A stretch of 64,000 nucleotides of DNA from contig NZ_RCZG01000010.1 in assembly GCF_006439015.1 (NCBI RefSeq), positions 98,615 through 162,614 of the forward strand. The letters run 5' to 3'. The stretch comes from Mycolicibacterium hodleri (GTDB taxonomy: Bacteria > Actinomycetota > Actinomycetes > Mycobacteriales > Mycobacteriaceae). A program made the position numbers and the translations under genes. Below, piece after piece: positions 56,955 through 64,000 of this stretch. The notes beneath the pieces are model-generated. The model was not told the DNA's origin and ran no database searches. It worked only from the letters and a program-made list of their open reading frames with translations. Position 1 is the first letter of the stretch. The number at the start of each line of letters is the position of its first letter.

Positions 56955-58475
56955 GTGACCGCAGAACGTCGTCCGACCGTCACGGAACTCCTGGCGCCGC
57001 TGGTCGACGTCACCGATCGCGGTGTTTACGAAGGCGATTCCTTCGTCTGCTGGCGCGACCACATCAGGGCCGGCGCGCAAGTGGCCGCGGCGTTGAATGC
57101 GCGCCTGGATCCGACCAAGCCACCGCACGTCGGCGTGATGCTGGGCAATACCACCTTCTTCTCGACCGTCCTGGTGGCGGCTGGCCTGGCAGGCCTGGTG
57201 ACGGTCGGCCTCAACCCGACGCGAAGGGGCCAAGCGTTTGCCCGCGACGTGGCACGGGCCGACTGCCAACTGGTGCTGACGGATGACGCGACTGTCCTCG
57301 ATGGTGGACTTCCCGCCGGTATCGCCTGCATCGACGTCGAATCACCCCAGTGGGCAGCCGAATTGGCACCCCACCGCGAAACGCCCGTGACGTTCGCAGA
57401 CACCGCCCCCGACGACCTGTACATGCTGATCTTCACCTCGGGAACCAGCGGAGAGCCCAAGGCGGTTCGCGTCACGCACGACAAGGTGGCGTTCCCCGGC
57501 ACCATGTTGTCCCAACGGTTCGGCCTCGGGCGCGACGACACGTTCTACCTCTCCATGCCGCTGTTCCACTCCAATGCCATCATGGCGGGCTGGTCGGTGG
57601 CAGTGGCCGCAGGCGGGTCGATTGCGTTGCGGCGCAAGTTCTCCGCCTCGCAGTTCATCCCCGACATTCGCCGCTTCGGCGCGACCTACGCGAACTACGT
57701 CGGCAAGCCGCTTTCCTATGTTCTGGCCACTCCACCCCGGGACGATGACGCCGATAATCCGTTGCGGTTCATGTACGGCAACGAGGGAGCTCCTCGCGAC
57801 CTGCCGCGCTTCGCCAGCAGGTTCGGCGCCTACGTGGTGGACGGTTTCGGTTCCACGGAGGGCGGCATCGCCATCGCCCGCACGCCCGACTCTCCGGACG
57901 GCTCGCTCGGACCGCTGACTGACGAGGTCGCCATCGTCGACGTCGAGACCGGCGAGCCGTGCCCGCCCGGAAAGGTCGGCGAACTGGTGAATCCGCAGGG
58001 ACGCGGATGGTTTCGCGGCTACTACGGCGATGAGTCCGCCGAGGACGAACGGATGAGCGGCGGCGTCTATCACAGTGGCGATCTCGCGTATCGCGACGAG
58101 GCAGGCTACGCCTACTTCGCCGGTCGTCTCGGTGACTGGATGCGCGTCGACGGCGAGAATCTCGGCACCGCACCAATCGAGCGAATACTGCTGAGACACG
58201 ACGATGTCATCGAAGTCGCGGTATACGGGATCCCTGATCCGGCCGTCGGGGACCGGGTGATGGCCGCCCTCGTGCTGGTGCCCGATACCACATTCGACCC
58301 GGCGGCGTTCGCGACCTTCCTTGCCGACCAGCCGGACCTGGGGCCCAAGCAGTGGCCGGCGTTCGTTCGGATCGGCACCGCACTACCCCGCACCGAGACG
58401 TTCAAGGTGATCAAGCGGCTCATGTCGGCCGAGGCGCTGGACTGCGCCGACCCAGTGTTCCCCATCCCTCGGTAG
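56955..58475 (+). CDS. fadD17: acyl-CoA synthetase FadD17 (Rv3506-like)
   Basis: A 506-residue ANL-superfamily ligase that forms steroid side-chain CoA esters (reported for C24/C27 acids). It has the P-loop LIFTSGTSGEPKAVRVTH, GFGSTEGG, the hinge-proximal YRDEAGYAYFAGRLGDWMR and a C-terminal domain with VAVYGIPDPAVGDRV. GTG 56955 is in frame immediately after fadE27. Its TAG stop overlaps the TAGCGT box of the AraC gene. Confidence 0.92.
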   Translation: MTAERRPTVTELLAPLVDVTDRGVYEGDSFVCWRDHIRAGAQVAAALNARLDPTKPPHVGVMLGNTTFFSTVLVAAGLAGLVTVGLNPTRRGQAFARDVARADCQLVLTDDATVLDGGLPAGIACIDVESPQWAAELAPHRETPVTFADTAPDDLYMLIFTSGTSGEPKAVRVTHDKVAFPGTMLSQRFGLGRDDTFYLSMPLFHSNAIMAGWSVAVAAGGSIALRRKFSASQFIPDIRRFGATYANYVGKPLSYVLATPPRDDDADNPLRFMYGNEGAPRDLPRFASRFGAYVVDGFGSTEGGIAIARTPDSPDGSLGPLTDEVAIVDVETGEPCPPGKVGELVNPQGRGWFRGYYGDESAEDERMSGGVYHSGDLAYRDEAGYAYFAGRLGDWMRVDGENLGTAPIERILLRHDDVIEVAVYGIPDPAVGDRVMAALVLVPDTTFDPAAFATFLADQPDLGPKQWPAFVRIGTALPRTETFKVIKRLMSAEALDCADPVFPIPR

Positions 58476-58478
58476 CGT
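58473..58478 (+). promoter_or_regulatory. -10 box of the AraC-family gene
   Basis: TAGCGT overlaps the fadD17 stop codon and lies 6 bases before ATG 58485. Confidence 0.4.
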
Positions 58479-58484
58479 GTGGGC

Positions 58485-59216
58485 ATGGGTTATCGCGAAA
58501 CGGCGCCACCCACCGCCCTGGCGGACCTCGTCGAGACGGCGTGGTCAGCGGACGGTGGTGGTGGTGACCAAGTGCGCGTCCTTCCCGACGGGTGCATGGA
58601 CCTCATCCGGATGGACGGCCACGTGGTCGTCGCGGGCCCGGACACCTCTGCGCTGACCACTACCCGCGGCCAGCAAGCGATCACAGGCTTGCGGTTTCGG
58701 CCAGGAGTGCTTCCGCGACTGCTCGGCGTGCCCGCAGCGGAACTGGTCGACCGACGCGTCCCGCTCGGTGAGCTCCGACAAGCACGCGACCAGACGAGCC
58801 TGGCGGTGATCGCCGGCGAACTCGCATCCCGCCCGCATCGAATCGAGACCGCTCCATGGTCCTTGGAAGTGTTGCGGCACATCACGACAACGCTGGCATC
58901 GGGTACGCCTGTCGGTCAGGTGGCCCATGACACCGGATGGTCCAGCCGTACCCTACAGCGTCAGTGCCAGGCCGTTTACGGCTACGGACCAGCGATGCTG
59001 CGTCGCGTCCTGCGGTTCCGCCGGGCTACCGTACTGCTACGCACAGGCCGGTCGCCCGCCGACGTGGCAGCGGCTGTCGGCTATTCCGATCAACCGCACC
59101 TGCACCGGGAGATACGGGCGTTCGCCGATACGACGGTGACGGCGTTGGCCACCGGCTACGGCAGTGGCGCGAACAGGTCCACCGAGGTGCCGTCGGGATC
59201 CTGGACCGTCGCATAG
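58485..59216 (+). CDS. AraC-family transcriptional regulator
   Basis: A 243-residue regulator with an N-terminal DUF6597-like domain (the ALADLVETAW, LPDGCMDLI and GLRFRPGVLPRLLG segments) and a C-terminal double HTH (PVGQVAHDTGWSSRTLQRQC and SPADVAAAVGYSDQPHLHRE). ATG 58485. Its 3' end overlaps the convergent VOC gene by 61 bases. Its targets are unknown. It sits inside the sterol cluster but its promoter shows no KstR site. Confidence 0.85.
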   Translation: MGYRETAPPTALADLVETAWSADGGGGDQVRVLPDGCMDLIRMDGHVVVAGPDTSALTTTRGQQAITGLRFRPGVLPRLLGVPAAELVDRRVPLGELRQARDQTSLAVIAGELASRPHRIETAPWSLEVLRHITTTLASGTPVGQVAHDTGWSSRTLQRQCQAVYGYGPAMLRRVLRFRRATVLLRTGRSPADVAAAVGYSDQPHLHREIRAFADTTVTALATGYGSGANRSTEVPSGSWTVA

Positions 59217-59557
59217 CGCTGGCCCCACGGCGCGTCGAACGGCGCTAGTGGTCCGGGATGCCCGGCCGCGGTGAGCCGTTCGAATACCGCGTCCACCTCA
59301 TCCGATGTGCCGAGGCCGAAGGCGATCGCGACGCGCCCAGGCCCTGTCGGCGGTGTCCACCCCCGGTGCATCCCCGCGATCACCTCCTCGGTGTCGAACG
59401 CCAGCTTGTTGCCCCCCGGAAGCGCCACCTCGACGTGCGGGCCATCCGCATCGGGTATCTCGAGGCCGAGCAGACGGTAGAACTTCACGGATCGGGCGAC
59501 GTCATGCGCCACGATCTCGACGACGACGGATTTCACGGAATCATTCACCCATCGCAC
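59156..59557 (-). CDS. VOC-superfamily (glyoxalase-like) protein
   Basis: A 133-residue two-module VOC protein: VVEIVAHDVARSVKFYRLLG, LAFDTEEV and a second half ending QDPDGTSVDLFAPL. It may be a lyase, dioxygenase or binding protein. Metal ligands likely include His18 and the C-terminal acidic residue. GTG 59557 or GTG 59548 could be the start; no ribosome site decides. It overlaps the AraC gene tail on the other strand. Confidence 0.8.
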   Translation of the reverse strand: MRWVNDSVKSVVVEIVAHDVARSVKFYRLLGLEIPDADGPHVEVALPGGNKLAFDTEEVIAGMHRGWTPPTGPGRVAIAFGLGTSDEVDAVFERLTAAGHPGPLAPFDAPWGQRYATVQDPDGTSVDLFAPLP

Positions 59558-59609
59558 GCTAGGCGCCCTCGGCCATCACGTCGTGGACGAATCGGACACA
59601 TCGGAGAAC

Positions 59610-59615
59610 TAGTCT
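59610..59615 (+). promoter_or_regulatory. -10 box of the 59622 SDR gene
   Basis: TAGTCT lies 6 bases before ATG 59622, a leaderless start. Confidence 0.4.
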
Positions 59616-59621
59616 GACGCG

Positions 59622-60428
59622 ATGGCGATCGATCCTGGTGCTGCACTTCTGACGGGACGCGTGGCAGTGGTGACCGGCGGCGGATCGGGCATCGGACGCG
59701 GTATCGCCGAGGGTTTCATGGCCTTCGGAGCGCGCGTGGCGATTTGGGAACGCGACCCGGAGACCTGCGCCAGTGTCGCTGAGGCCGTCGATGGTCTCGG
59801 CATCGTCACCGACGTGCGGGAATCCACCGACGTCGATGCGGCGCTGGCTCGAACCGTCGCCGAACTCGGCCCGGTGTCGGTGTTGGTGAACAATGCCGGC
59901 GGGGTGTTTGCCTCACCACTGCTCGAGACGTCCGAGAGCGGTTGGGATGCGCTATACCGGGCCAACCTTCGGCACGTCCTACTGTGTACCCAGCGCGTGG
60001 CGCGAGTGATGGTCGAGCGACGAATCTCGGGCAGCATCATCAACGTCACGTCGATCGAGGGTGTCCGGGCCGCACCGGGTTACGCCGCTTACGCCGCCGC
60101 GAAGGCAGGCGTCGTCAACTACACCAGGACCGCCGCACTCGAGCTGGCTCCGCACGGCATCCGCGTCAATGCCCTTGCGCCCGACTTCACTCTGACCGAG
60201 GGGCTGACCGCAATGTCGACCCCCGACTCCCTCGAGCGCGCAGGCCGTATGGTGCCGATGGGCCGCGCGGGTCATGTCGACGAAATGGCAGGCGCAGCAG
60301 TATTTTTGGCGTCGGACATGGCGTCCTACGTGACGGGCCAGACCATCCACGTCGATGGCGGCACGGCGGCTGCAGGTGGCTGGTATCCCCACCCAGAGAC
60401 CGGTGTCTACACCTTGGGCCCTTCCTGA
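59622..60428 (+). CDS. short-chain dehydrogenase/reductase
   Basis: A 268-residue SDR: VTGGGSGIGRGIAEGF (from residue 18), VLVNNAGG, a catalytic Ser in NVTSIEG and the Tyr/Lys pair in AYAAAKAG, then GQTIHVDGGTAA. The C-terminal extension (GGWYPHPETGVYTLGPS) is unusual and may cap the active site. The sterol gene neighbours suggest, without proof, a sterol or acyl intermediate as substrate. The gap 60429-60633 after it holds AT-rich promoter-like sequence (GATATACCT near 60515) and a weak TGCCA/TGGCA hairpin. Confidence 0.86.
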   Translation: MAIDPGAALLTGRVAVVTGGGSGIGRGIAEGFMAFGARVAIWERDPETCASVAEAVDGLGIVTDVRESTDVDAALARTVAELGPVSVLVNNAGGVFASPLLETSESGWDALYRANLRHVLLCTQRVARVMVERRISGSIINVTSIEGVRAAPGYAAYAAAKAGVVNYTRTAALELAPHGIRVNALAPDFTLTEGLTAMSTPDSLERAGRMVPMGRAGHVDEMAGAAVFLASDMASYVTGQTIHVDGGTAAAGGWYPHPETGVYTLGPS

Positions 60429-60633
60429 CCGGAGCATCCCCGACGAGCAAATGACCGTCAGTCGATGCCATTGGCCGTGGCAACCTCACGGAATTCTTCA
60501 TGGTCGAATATTGAGTAGATATACCTACCCTGTACAGCGCACCTTTTGGGCTACGCTTCGCTGCGGAATGGACAGCTTTGTCGCTTGCCTTCAGTCGCCA
60601 CGAGTGAAGTATCCCAATACGAGGAGTTAACAC

Positions 60634-61344
60634 ATGAGAACTTCGGCACTCACCGGTGTGGCTGCGGCCGCCACCGCCCTTGCCGTCGTCCTGTCCGGCT
60701 GCGGCTCGGACACCAAGACCGCGACGTCGAGTAGCACGAGCACGAGCAAGTCGTCCTCCAGCGAGACGACGACGTCGAAGAAGCCCAAGGTGCCCGAGAC
60801 CACCCAGGCCCAGGCCGCGGGCCCCAACCCGACCATCGCGGACTACATCAAGGAAAACAACCTCCAGGAGACCGGGATCAAGATGGGTGACCCCAACGCT
60901 CCCGCGGTGAACCTGCCCGTGCCGGACGGCTGGCAGCCGTTGAGCCCGGAGGAAGCGCCCCCCTACGCCTACGGCGCCATCGTCTACACCGGCCCGGAGT
61001 TCGAGAACGATCCGCCGAACATCGTCGCGCTGATGTCGAAGCTGTCGGGCAACGTCGACCCCCAACAGATCATCGACCTCGCCCCCGGTGAGCTCAACAA
61101 CCTGCCGGACTACCAGCCCGGAAACGAGGGCGAGACCAGCACCCTTGGCGACTACCCGGCCTACGTGCTCGGCGGCACCTACACCCGTGACGGCGCAACA
61201 CGTTTCATCGCCCAGAAGACCGTCGTGATCCCGGCCGCCGACGGGCTGTACGTGCTGCAGCTCAACGTCGACGGCCCCGACGCCGCGGGTGACGTCCTCG
61301 GCGCAGCCACCGACAAGATCGACAGCGACACCACCATCGGCTGA
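60634..61344 (+). CDS. LpqN/LpqT-family lipoprotein
   Basis: A 236-residue lipoprotein. The lipobox is LSGC (about residue 23), followed by a Ser/Thr/Lys-rich tether and an LpqN/LpqT domain (TIADYIKENNLQETG and VNLPVPDGWQPL, ending DAAGDVLGAATDKID). LpqN-type proteins interact with envelope transport factors such as MmpL3 and Ag85. ATG 60634 has GAGGAG upstream (AGGAG about 8 bases). It converges with the nitronate monooxygenase. Confidence 0.87.
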   Translation: MRTSALTGVAAAATALAVVLSGCGSDTKTATSSSTSTSKSSSSETTTSKKPKVPETTQAQAAGPNPTIADYIKENNLQETGIKMGDPNAPAVNLPVPDGWQPLSPEEAPPYAYGAIVYTGPEFENDPPNIVALMSKLSGNVDPQQIIDLAPGELNNLPDYQPGNEGETSTLGDYPAYVLGGTYTRDGATRFIAQKTVVIPAADGLYVLQLNVDGPDAAGDVLGAATDKIDSDTTIG

Positions 61345-61361
61345 CGCCGCCGACCGGCGTC

Positions 61362-62480
61362 CTAGCCTCGAATGCCGTCGAGGCGACGGGTGGCGTCCTC
61401 GAAACCCGACACCAGCTCACCGACGATGTCGGCGACGGGCCGAATCTCGTTCATCCGTCCGACGATCTGGCCGACGGGCATCGCTACAGTCGTCGGATCC
61501 GTTGACTCGCTCATCCGCTGGTGCGCTTCGCTCACGAGGATGTTCTGCAGCGGCATCGGCAGCGGCTCGGGAGCACCGTCCGCGTCCCAGGCGTCGGTCC
61601 AGCGGCTCTTGAGTAGGCGCGCGGGCTTGCCGGTGTAGATGCGACGGCGGACGGTTTCACTGGAGGTCGCCGCCAGCATGGCTTCCTGGATCACCGAACG
61701 CCCGGACGGAAGACGTTCGCCGAGATCGTATTCGGCTGCCGTGAGGAAGGCCGAGCCCATCCAGACGCCCTGAGCGCCGAGCGCCAGCGCCGCTGCCACC
61801 TGCCGTCCTGAGCCGATGCCCCCCGCGGCCAGTACCGCGGCCCTACCGTCCAGCGCATCAACGACTTCGGGTACCAGCACCATCGAGGCGATCTCGCCCG
61901 TGTGGCCACCGGCCTCGTGGCCCTGGGCGATGACGATGTCGACGCCGATGTCGAGGTGCCGCAGCGCGTGCTTGGCGCTACCCGCCAGTGCGGCCACCGG
62001 CACGCCCGCGGCGTGCACCTGGTCGATGACGTCCTTCGGAGGTGAGCCAAGAGCGTTGGCGATCAACTTGATCGGGTGCTTGAGCGCCACCTCAACATGG
62101 CTCCGGGCCACCGAATGCAGCCAGCCAAGAACACCTTCAGACTTTTCCTCGTCATCCGACAGGGGCGGCACCCCCAGATCGGCGAGCGTCTTGTCGACGA
62201 AGTCGCGCATGTCCTGCGGGATCAACTTGTTGATGTCGACGCTACTGCCCTCGGTGGGCACCTTGGCGGGCATCACGATGTCGACGCCGTAGGGCTTCCC
62301 GTCGGTGTTGGCGTCCATCCACTGCAGCACGCGCTCGAGGTCGTCGGCGTCGTTGAACCGCACGCAGCCCAGCACCCCGAGCCCACCGGCGCGGGTCACA
62401 GCAGCGGCCACCTTCTCCGATGGGGTGAAGACGAAGATCGGGTATTCGATGCCGAAGCGATCACACAGTTCAGTCTTCAT
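61362..62480 (-). CDS. nitronate monooxygenase-family flavoprotein
   Basis: A 372-residue FMN enzyme of the NMO/2-nitropropane dioxygenase group. It has GGLGVLGCVRF at the N-terminal FMN site, the loop GVDIVIAQGHEAGGHTG (catalytic His) and GGIGSGRQVAAALALGAQGV for phosphate binding. Members may oxidise nitronates or act as dehydrogenase-like enoyl reductases. ATG 62480 overlaps the fadD19 stop (ATGA), so it is coupled to sterol-CoA formation and is likely a dedicated step of this pathway. Confidence 0.9.
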   Translation of the reverse strand: MKTELCDRFGIEYPIFVFTPSEKVAAAVTRAGGLGVLGCVRFNDADDLERVLQWMDANTDGKPYGVDIVMPAKVPTEGSSVDINKLIPQDMRDFVDKTLADLGVPPLSDDEEKSEGVLGWLHSVARSHVEVALKHPIKLIANALGSPPKDVIDQVHAAGVPVAALAGSAKHALRHLDIGVDIVIAQGHEAGGHTGEIASMVLVPEVVDALDGRAAVLAAGGIGSGRQVAAALALGAQGVWMGSAFLTAAEYDLGERLPSGRSVIQEAMLAATSSETVRRRIYTGKPARLLKSRWTDAWDADGAPEPLPMPLQNILVSEAHQRMSESTDPTTVAMPVGQIVGRMNEIRPVADIVGELVSGFEDATRRLDGIRG

Positions 62481-64000
62481 CAAGCTTGCACCCCAGCGTG
62501 TTTGGCGTGGACCTGGTCGGCGGGTCGCTCCTCGGTCTGATCCTTGGCCCAGCGGTAGTCGGGCTTGCCTGCGGGTGACCGCCTCACCTCGTCGACGTAC
62601 CACAGACTGCGCGGTACCTTGTAGCCCGCGATCTCGGTGCGCACGAACGCGTCGAGCTCGGCCAGCGTCGGACGTGAGCCCTCGCGAGGATGCACGACGG
62701 CCGCTACGTGCTGGCCGAAGCGCGGATCGGGCACGCCGACCACCAGCGCATCGAAGACGTCGGGGTGGCCCTTCAGCGCGGCTTCGACCTCTTCGGGATA
62801 GATCTTCTCGCCACCGCTGTTGATCGACACCGAGCCGCGGCCGAGCATCGTGACGCTACCGTCCTCCTCGACCTGGGCGTAGTCGCCGGGGATCGCGTAT
62901 CGGACACCCTTGATGGTCTGGAACGTCTCGGCCGTCTTCTTCTCGTCCTTGAAGTAGCCGACGGGGATGTGACCGCGCTTCGCGATGATGCCGCGCACGC
63001 CAGAACCTGGCACCACCGGGTTGCCCTCCTCGTCGAGCACCACGGTGTTGGTGTCGATAGTGACGCGTGGACCGCCAGTATGGGACTGCCCCTTCGCCAC
63101 GATGCTGGTGCCACCGAAACCCGTCTCCGACGAGCCGATCGAGTCGGTGATGATGCGGTCGGGCAGCAGTTCGAGGAACTTCTCCTTCAGGCTGGTCGAG
63201 AACAGCGCGGCGGTGCTGGCGAGCAGGAAGAGCGAGCTGAGGTCGTAGGTGTTGCCCTCGTCCTGGTGGGCGAGCAATGCGTCGAGCAGCGGCCTGGCCA
63301 TTGCGTCGCCGGTGAAGAACAGCAGGTTCACCTCGTGCTCGTGGATCATTCGCCAGACCTCATCGGCGTTGAACTCCGGCGCGAGCACCACCGTCTGGCC
63401 GGAGAACAGCGACATCCACGTCGCCGACTGGGTGGCGCCGTGGATCATCGGCGGGATCGGGAGCCGGATCATCGGCGGGTTCTCCGCGGCCGCCTTGGAT
63501 AGGTCGTATTCGTCGGCGATGGGTTCACCCGTCGCGAAGTCGGTGCCGCCGAACAACACTCGGTAGATGTCCTCATGGCGCCACATCACACCCTTGGGAA
63601 AGCCCGTGGTGCCGCCGGTGTAGAGCAGGTAGATGTCGTCGGCGCTGCGCGGCCCGAAGTCACGCTCTGGCGAGCCCTGCGCGATGGCGGAGTAGAACTC
63701 GACGCCACCGTACCGCTCGAAGTCGTCGTCGCTTCCGTCTTCGACGACCAGGATGGTCGCGACCTTCGGCGTCTCCGGCAGCACGTTGGCGACTCGGTCG
63801 GCGTAGCGCCGCTCGTGCACCAGCGCCACCATGTCCGAGTTGTCGAAGAGGTATTTGAGCTCGCCCTCCACGTAGCGGAAGTTGACGTTCACCAGAATGG
63901 CGCCAGCCTTCACGATGCCGAGCATCGCGATGACGATCTCGATGCGGTTGCGGCAGTACAGACCGACCTTGTCGTCCTTCTTCACCCCCTGACCGATCAG
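62480..64000 (-). CDS. fadD19: steroid acyl-CoA ligase FadD19, partial at the right edge
   Basis: Over 500 residues remain; the N-terminus (about 40 residues) lies beyond the window. The protein matches FadD19 (Rv3515c) as I recall it: GVKKDDKVGLYCRNRIEIVI, LLYTGGTTGFPKGVMWRHED, SIGSSETGFGG and the C-terminal domain (EEVEAALKGHPDVFDALVVG). FadD19 adenylates and thioesterifies the C27 sterol side-chain acid. The first codons here encode LIGQGV, so the frame continues leftward with no start in the window. Confidence 0.95.
   Translation of the reverse strand: MIGQGVKKDDKVGLYCRNRIEIVIAMLGIVKAGAILVNVNFRYVEGELKYLFDNSDMVALVHERRYADRVANVLPETPKVATILVVEDGSDDDFERYGGVEFYSAIAQGSPERDFGPRSADDIYLLYTGGTTGFPKGVMWRHEDIYRVLFGGTDFATGEPIADEYDLSKAAAENPPMIRLPIPPMIHGATQSATWMSLFSGQTVVLAPEFNADEVWRMIHEHEVNLLFFTGDAMARPLLDALLAHQDEGNTYDLSSLFLLASTAALFSTSLKEKFLELLPDRIITDSIGSSETGFGGTSIVAKGQSHTGGPRVTIDTNTVVLDEEGNPVVPGSGVRGIIAKRGHIPVGYFKDEKKTAETFQTIKGVRYAIPGDYAQVEEDGSVTMLGRGSVSINSGGEKIYPEEVEAALKGHPDVFDALVVGVPDPRFGQHVAAVVHPREGSRPTLAELDAFVRTEIAGYKVPRSLWYVDEVRRSPAGKPDYRWAKDQTEERPADQVHAKHAGVQA

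Noticed and set aside
1..64000. Insertion sequences, prophage genes or toxin-antitoxin pairs
   Set aside because: No transposase, integrase, capsid or TA family was recognised; the only mobile-type gene is the HNH gene.

Overview
The window is high-GC actinobacterial chromosome and almost certainly comes from a fast-growing Mycobacterium (Mycolicibacterium-type). Evidence is the complete mce4 locus, phoPR, cyp51 with its ferredoxin, LpqN-type and Mce lipoproteins, an EspE-like protein, start codons placed 6-8 bases after TANNNT boxes, and gene order matching two blocks of the M. tuberculosis genome (from memory, Rv0756c-Rv0772 and Rv3489-Rv3506, plus Rv3515c).

Layout. 1-240 is a 30-bp tandem array that cuts off a short-chain dehydrogenase (SDR). 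884-2902 holds a TetR regulator, a DoxX protein and a Tat-exported esterase. 2909-9186 holds purD, a CYP125-family P450 with a TetR regulator, an EspE-like protein, a lipoprotein and an unrecognised gene. 9176-20317 is the cyp123/cyp51 neighbourhood: two divergent units around a TetR gene, one running leftward (aldA, SDR, HIBADH-type, CMD-type) and one rightward (cyp123, SDR, cyp51, ferredoxin, NTF2-like, adhB, KSI-fold protein, SDR). 20263-25265 has a GT2-GtrA glycosyltransferase, a HIT protein, phoR-phoP and a repeat-rich protein. 25289-25927 has tRNA-Thr(TGT), an HNH gene and a degenerate copy of the tRNA 3' end. 25963-31401 has a desaturase and its reductase, a DUF4185 protein and two secreted proteins. 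31572-37268 encodes a molybdenum hydroxylase (XdhC, large, CoxG, medium, small). 39620-40857 has three paralogous small secreted proteins. 40905-42539 is a small protein plus otsA. 42526-53141 is the mce4 importer, and 53390-64000 is a steroid side-chain degradation cluster (hsd4A, fdxD, fadE26, fadE27, fadD17, a nitronate monooxygenase and fadD19, which runs off the right edge).

How it fits together. Mce4 imports sterol. FadD17/FadD19 activate the side chain, FadE26-FadE27 and Hsd4A carry out beta-oxidation steps, and FdxD supplies electrons to CYP125-type P450s, of which a family member lies at 4277. Four KstR-type operators (39477, 53257, 53346, 54592) mark the sterol-controlled promoters. 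PhoPR has a PhoP-box-like direct repeat in front of its own operon.

The most unusual material is structural: a dispersed 20-bp element (core GATGAGCGCTTGCGCGAAGA) that truncates one gene and sits at two mce4 gene junctions; tandem duplications exactly at stop/start junctions (13577, 35866, 52310); an HNH gene bracketed by tRNA-Thr 3'-end sequence; an SDR that appears to start at ATC; three consecutive inverted repeats before adhB; and a matched pair of operators around aldA and its TetR gene. No stretch longer than 300 bases lacks a gene. I saw no insertion sequence, prophage or CRISPR array.
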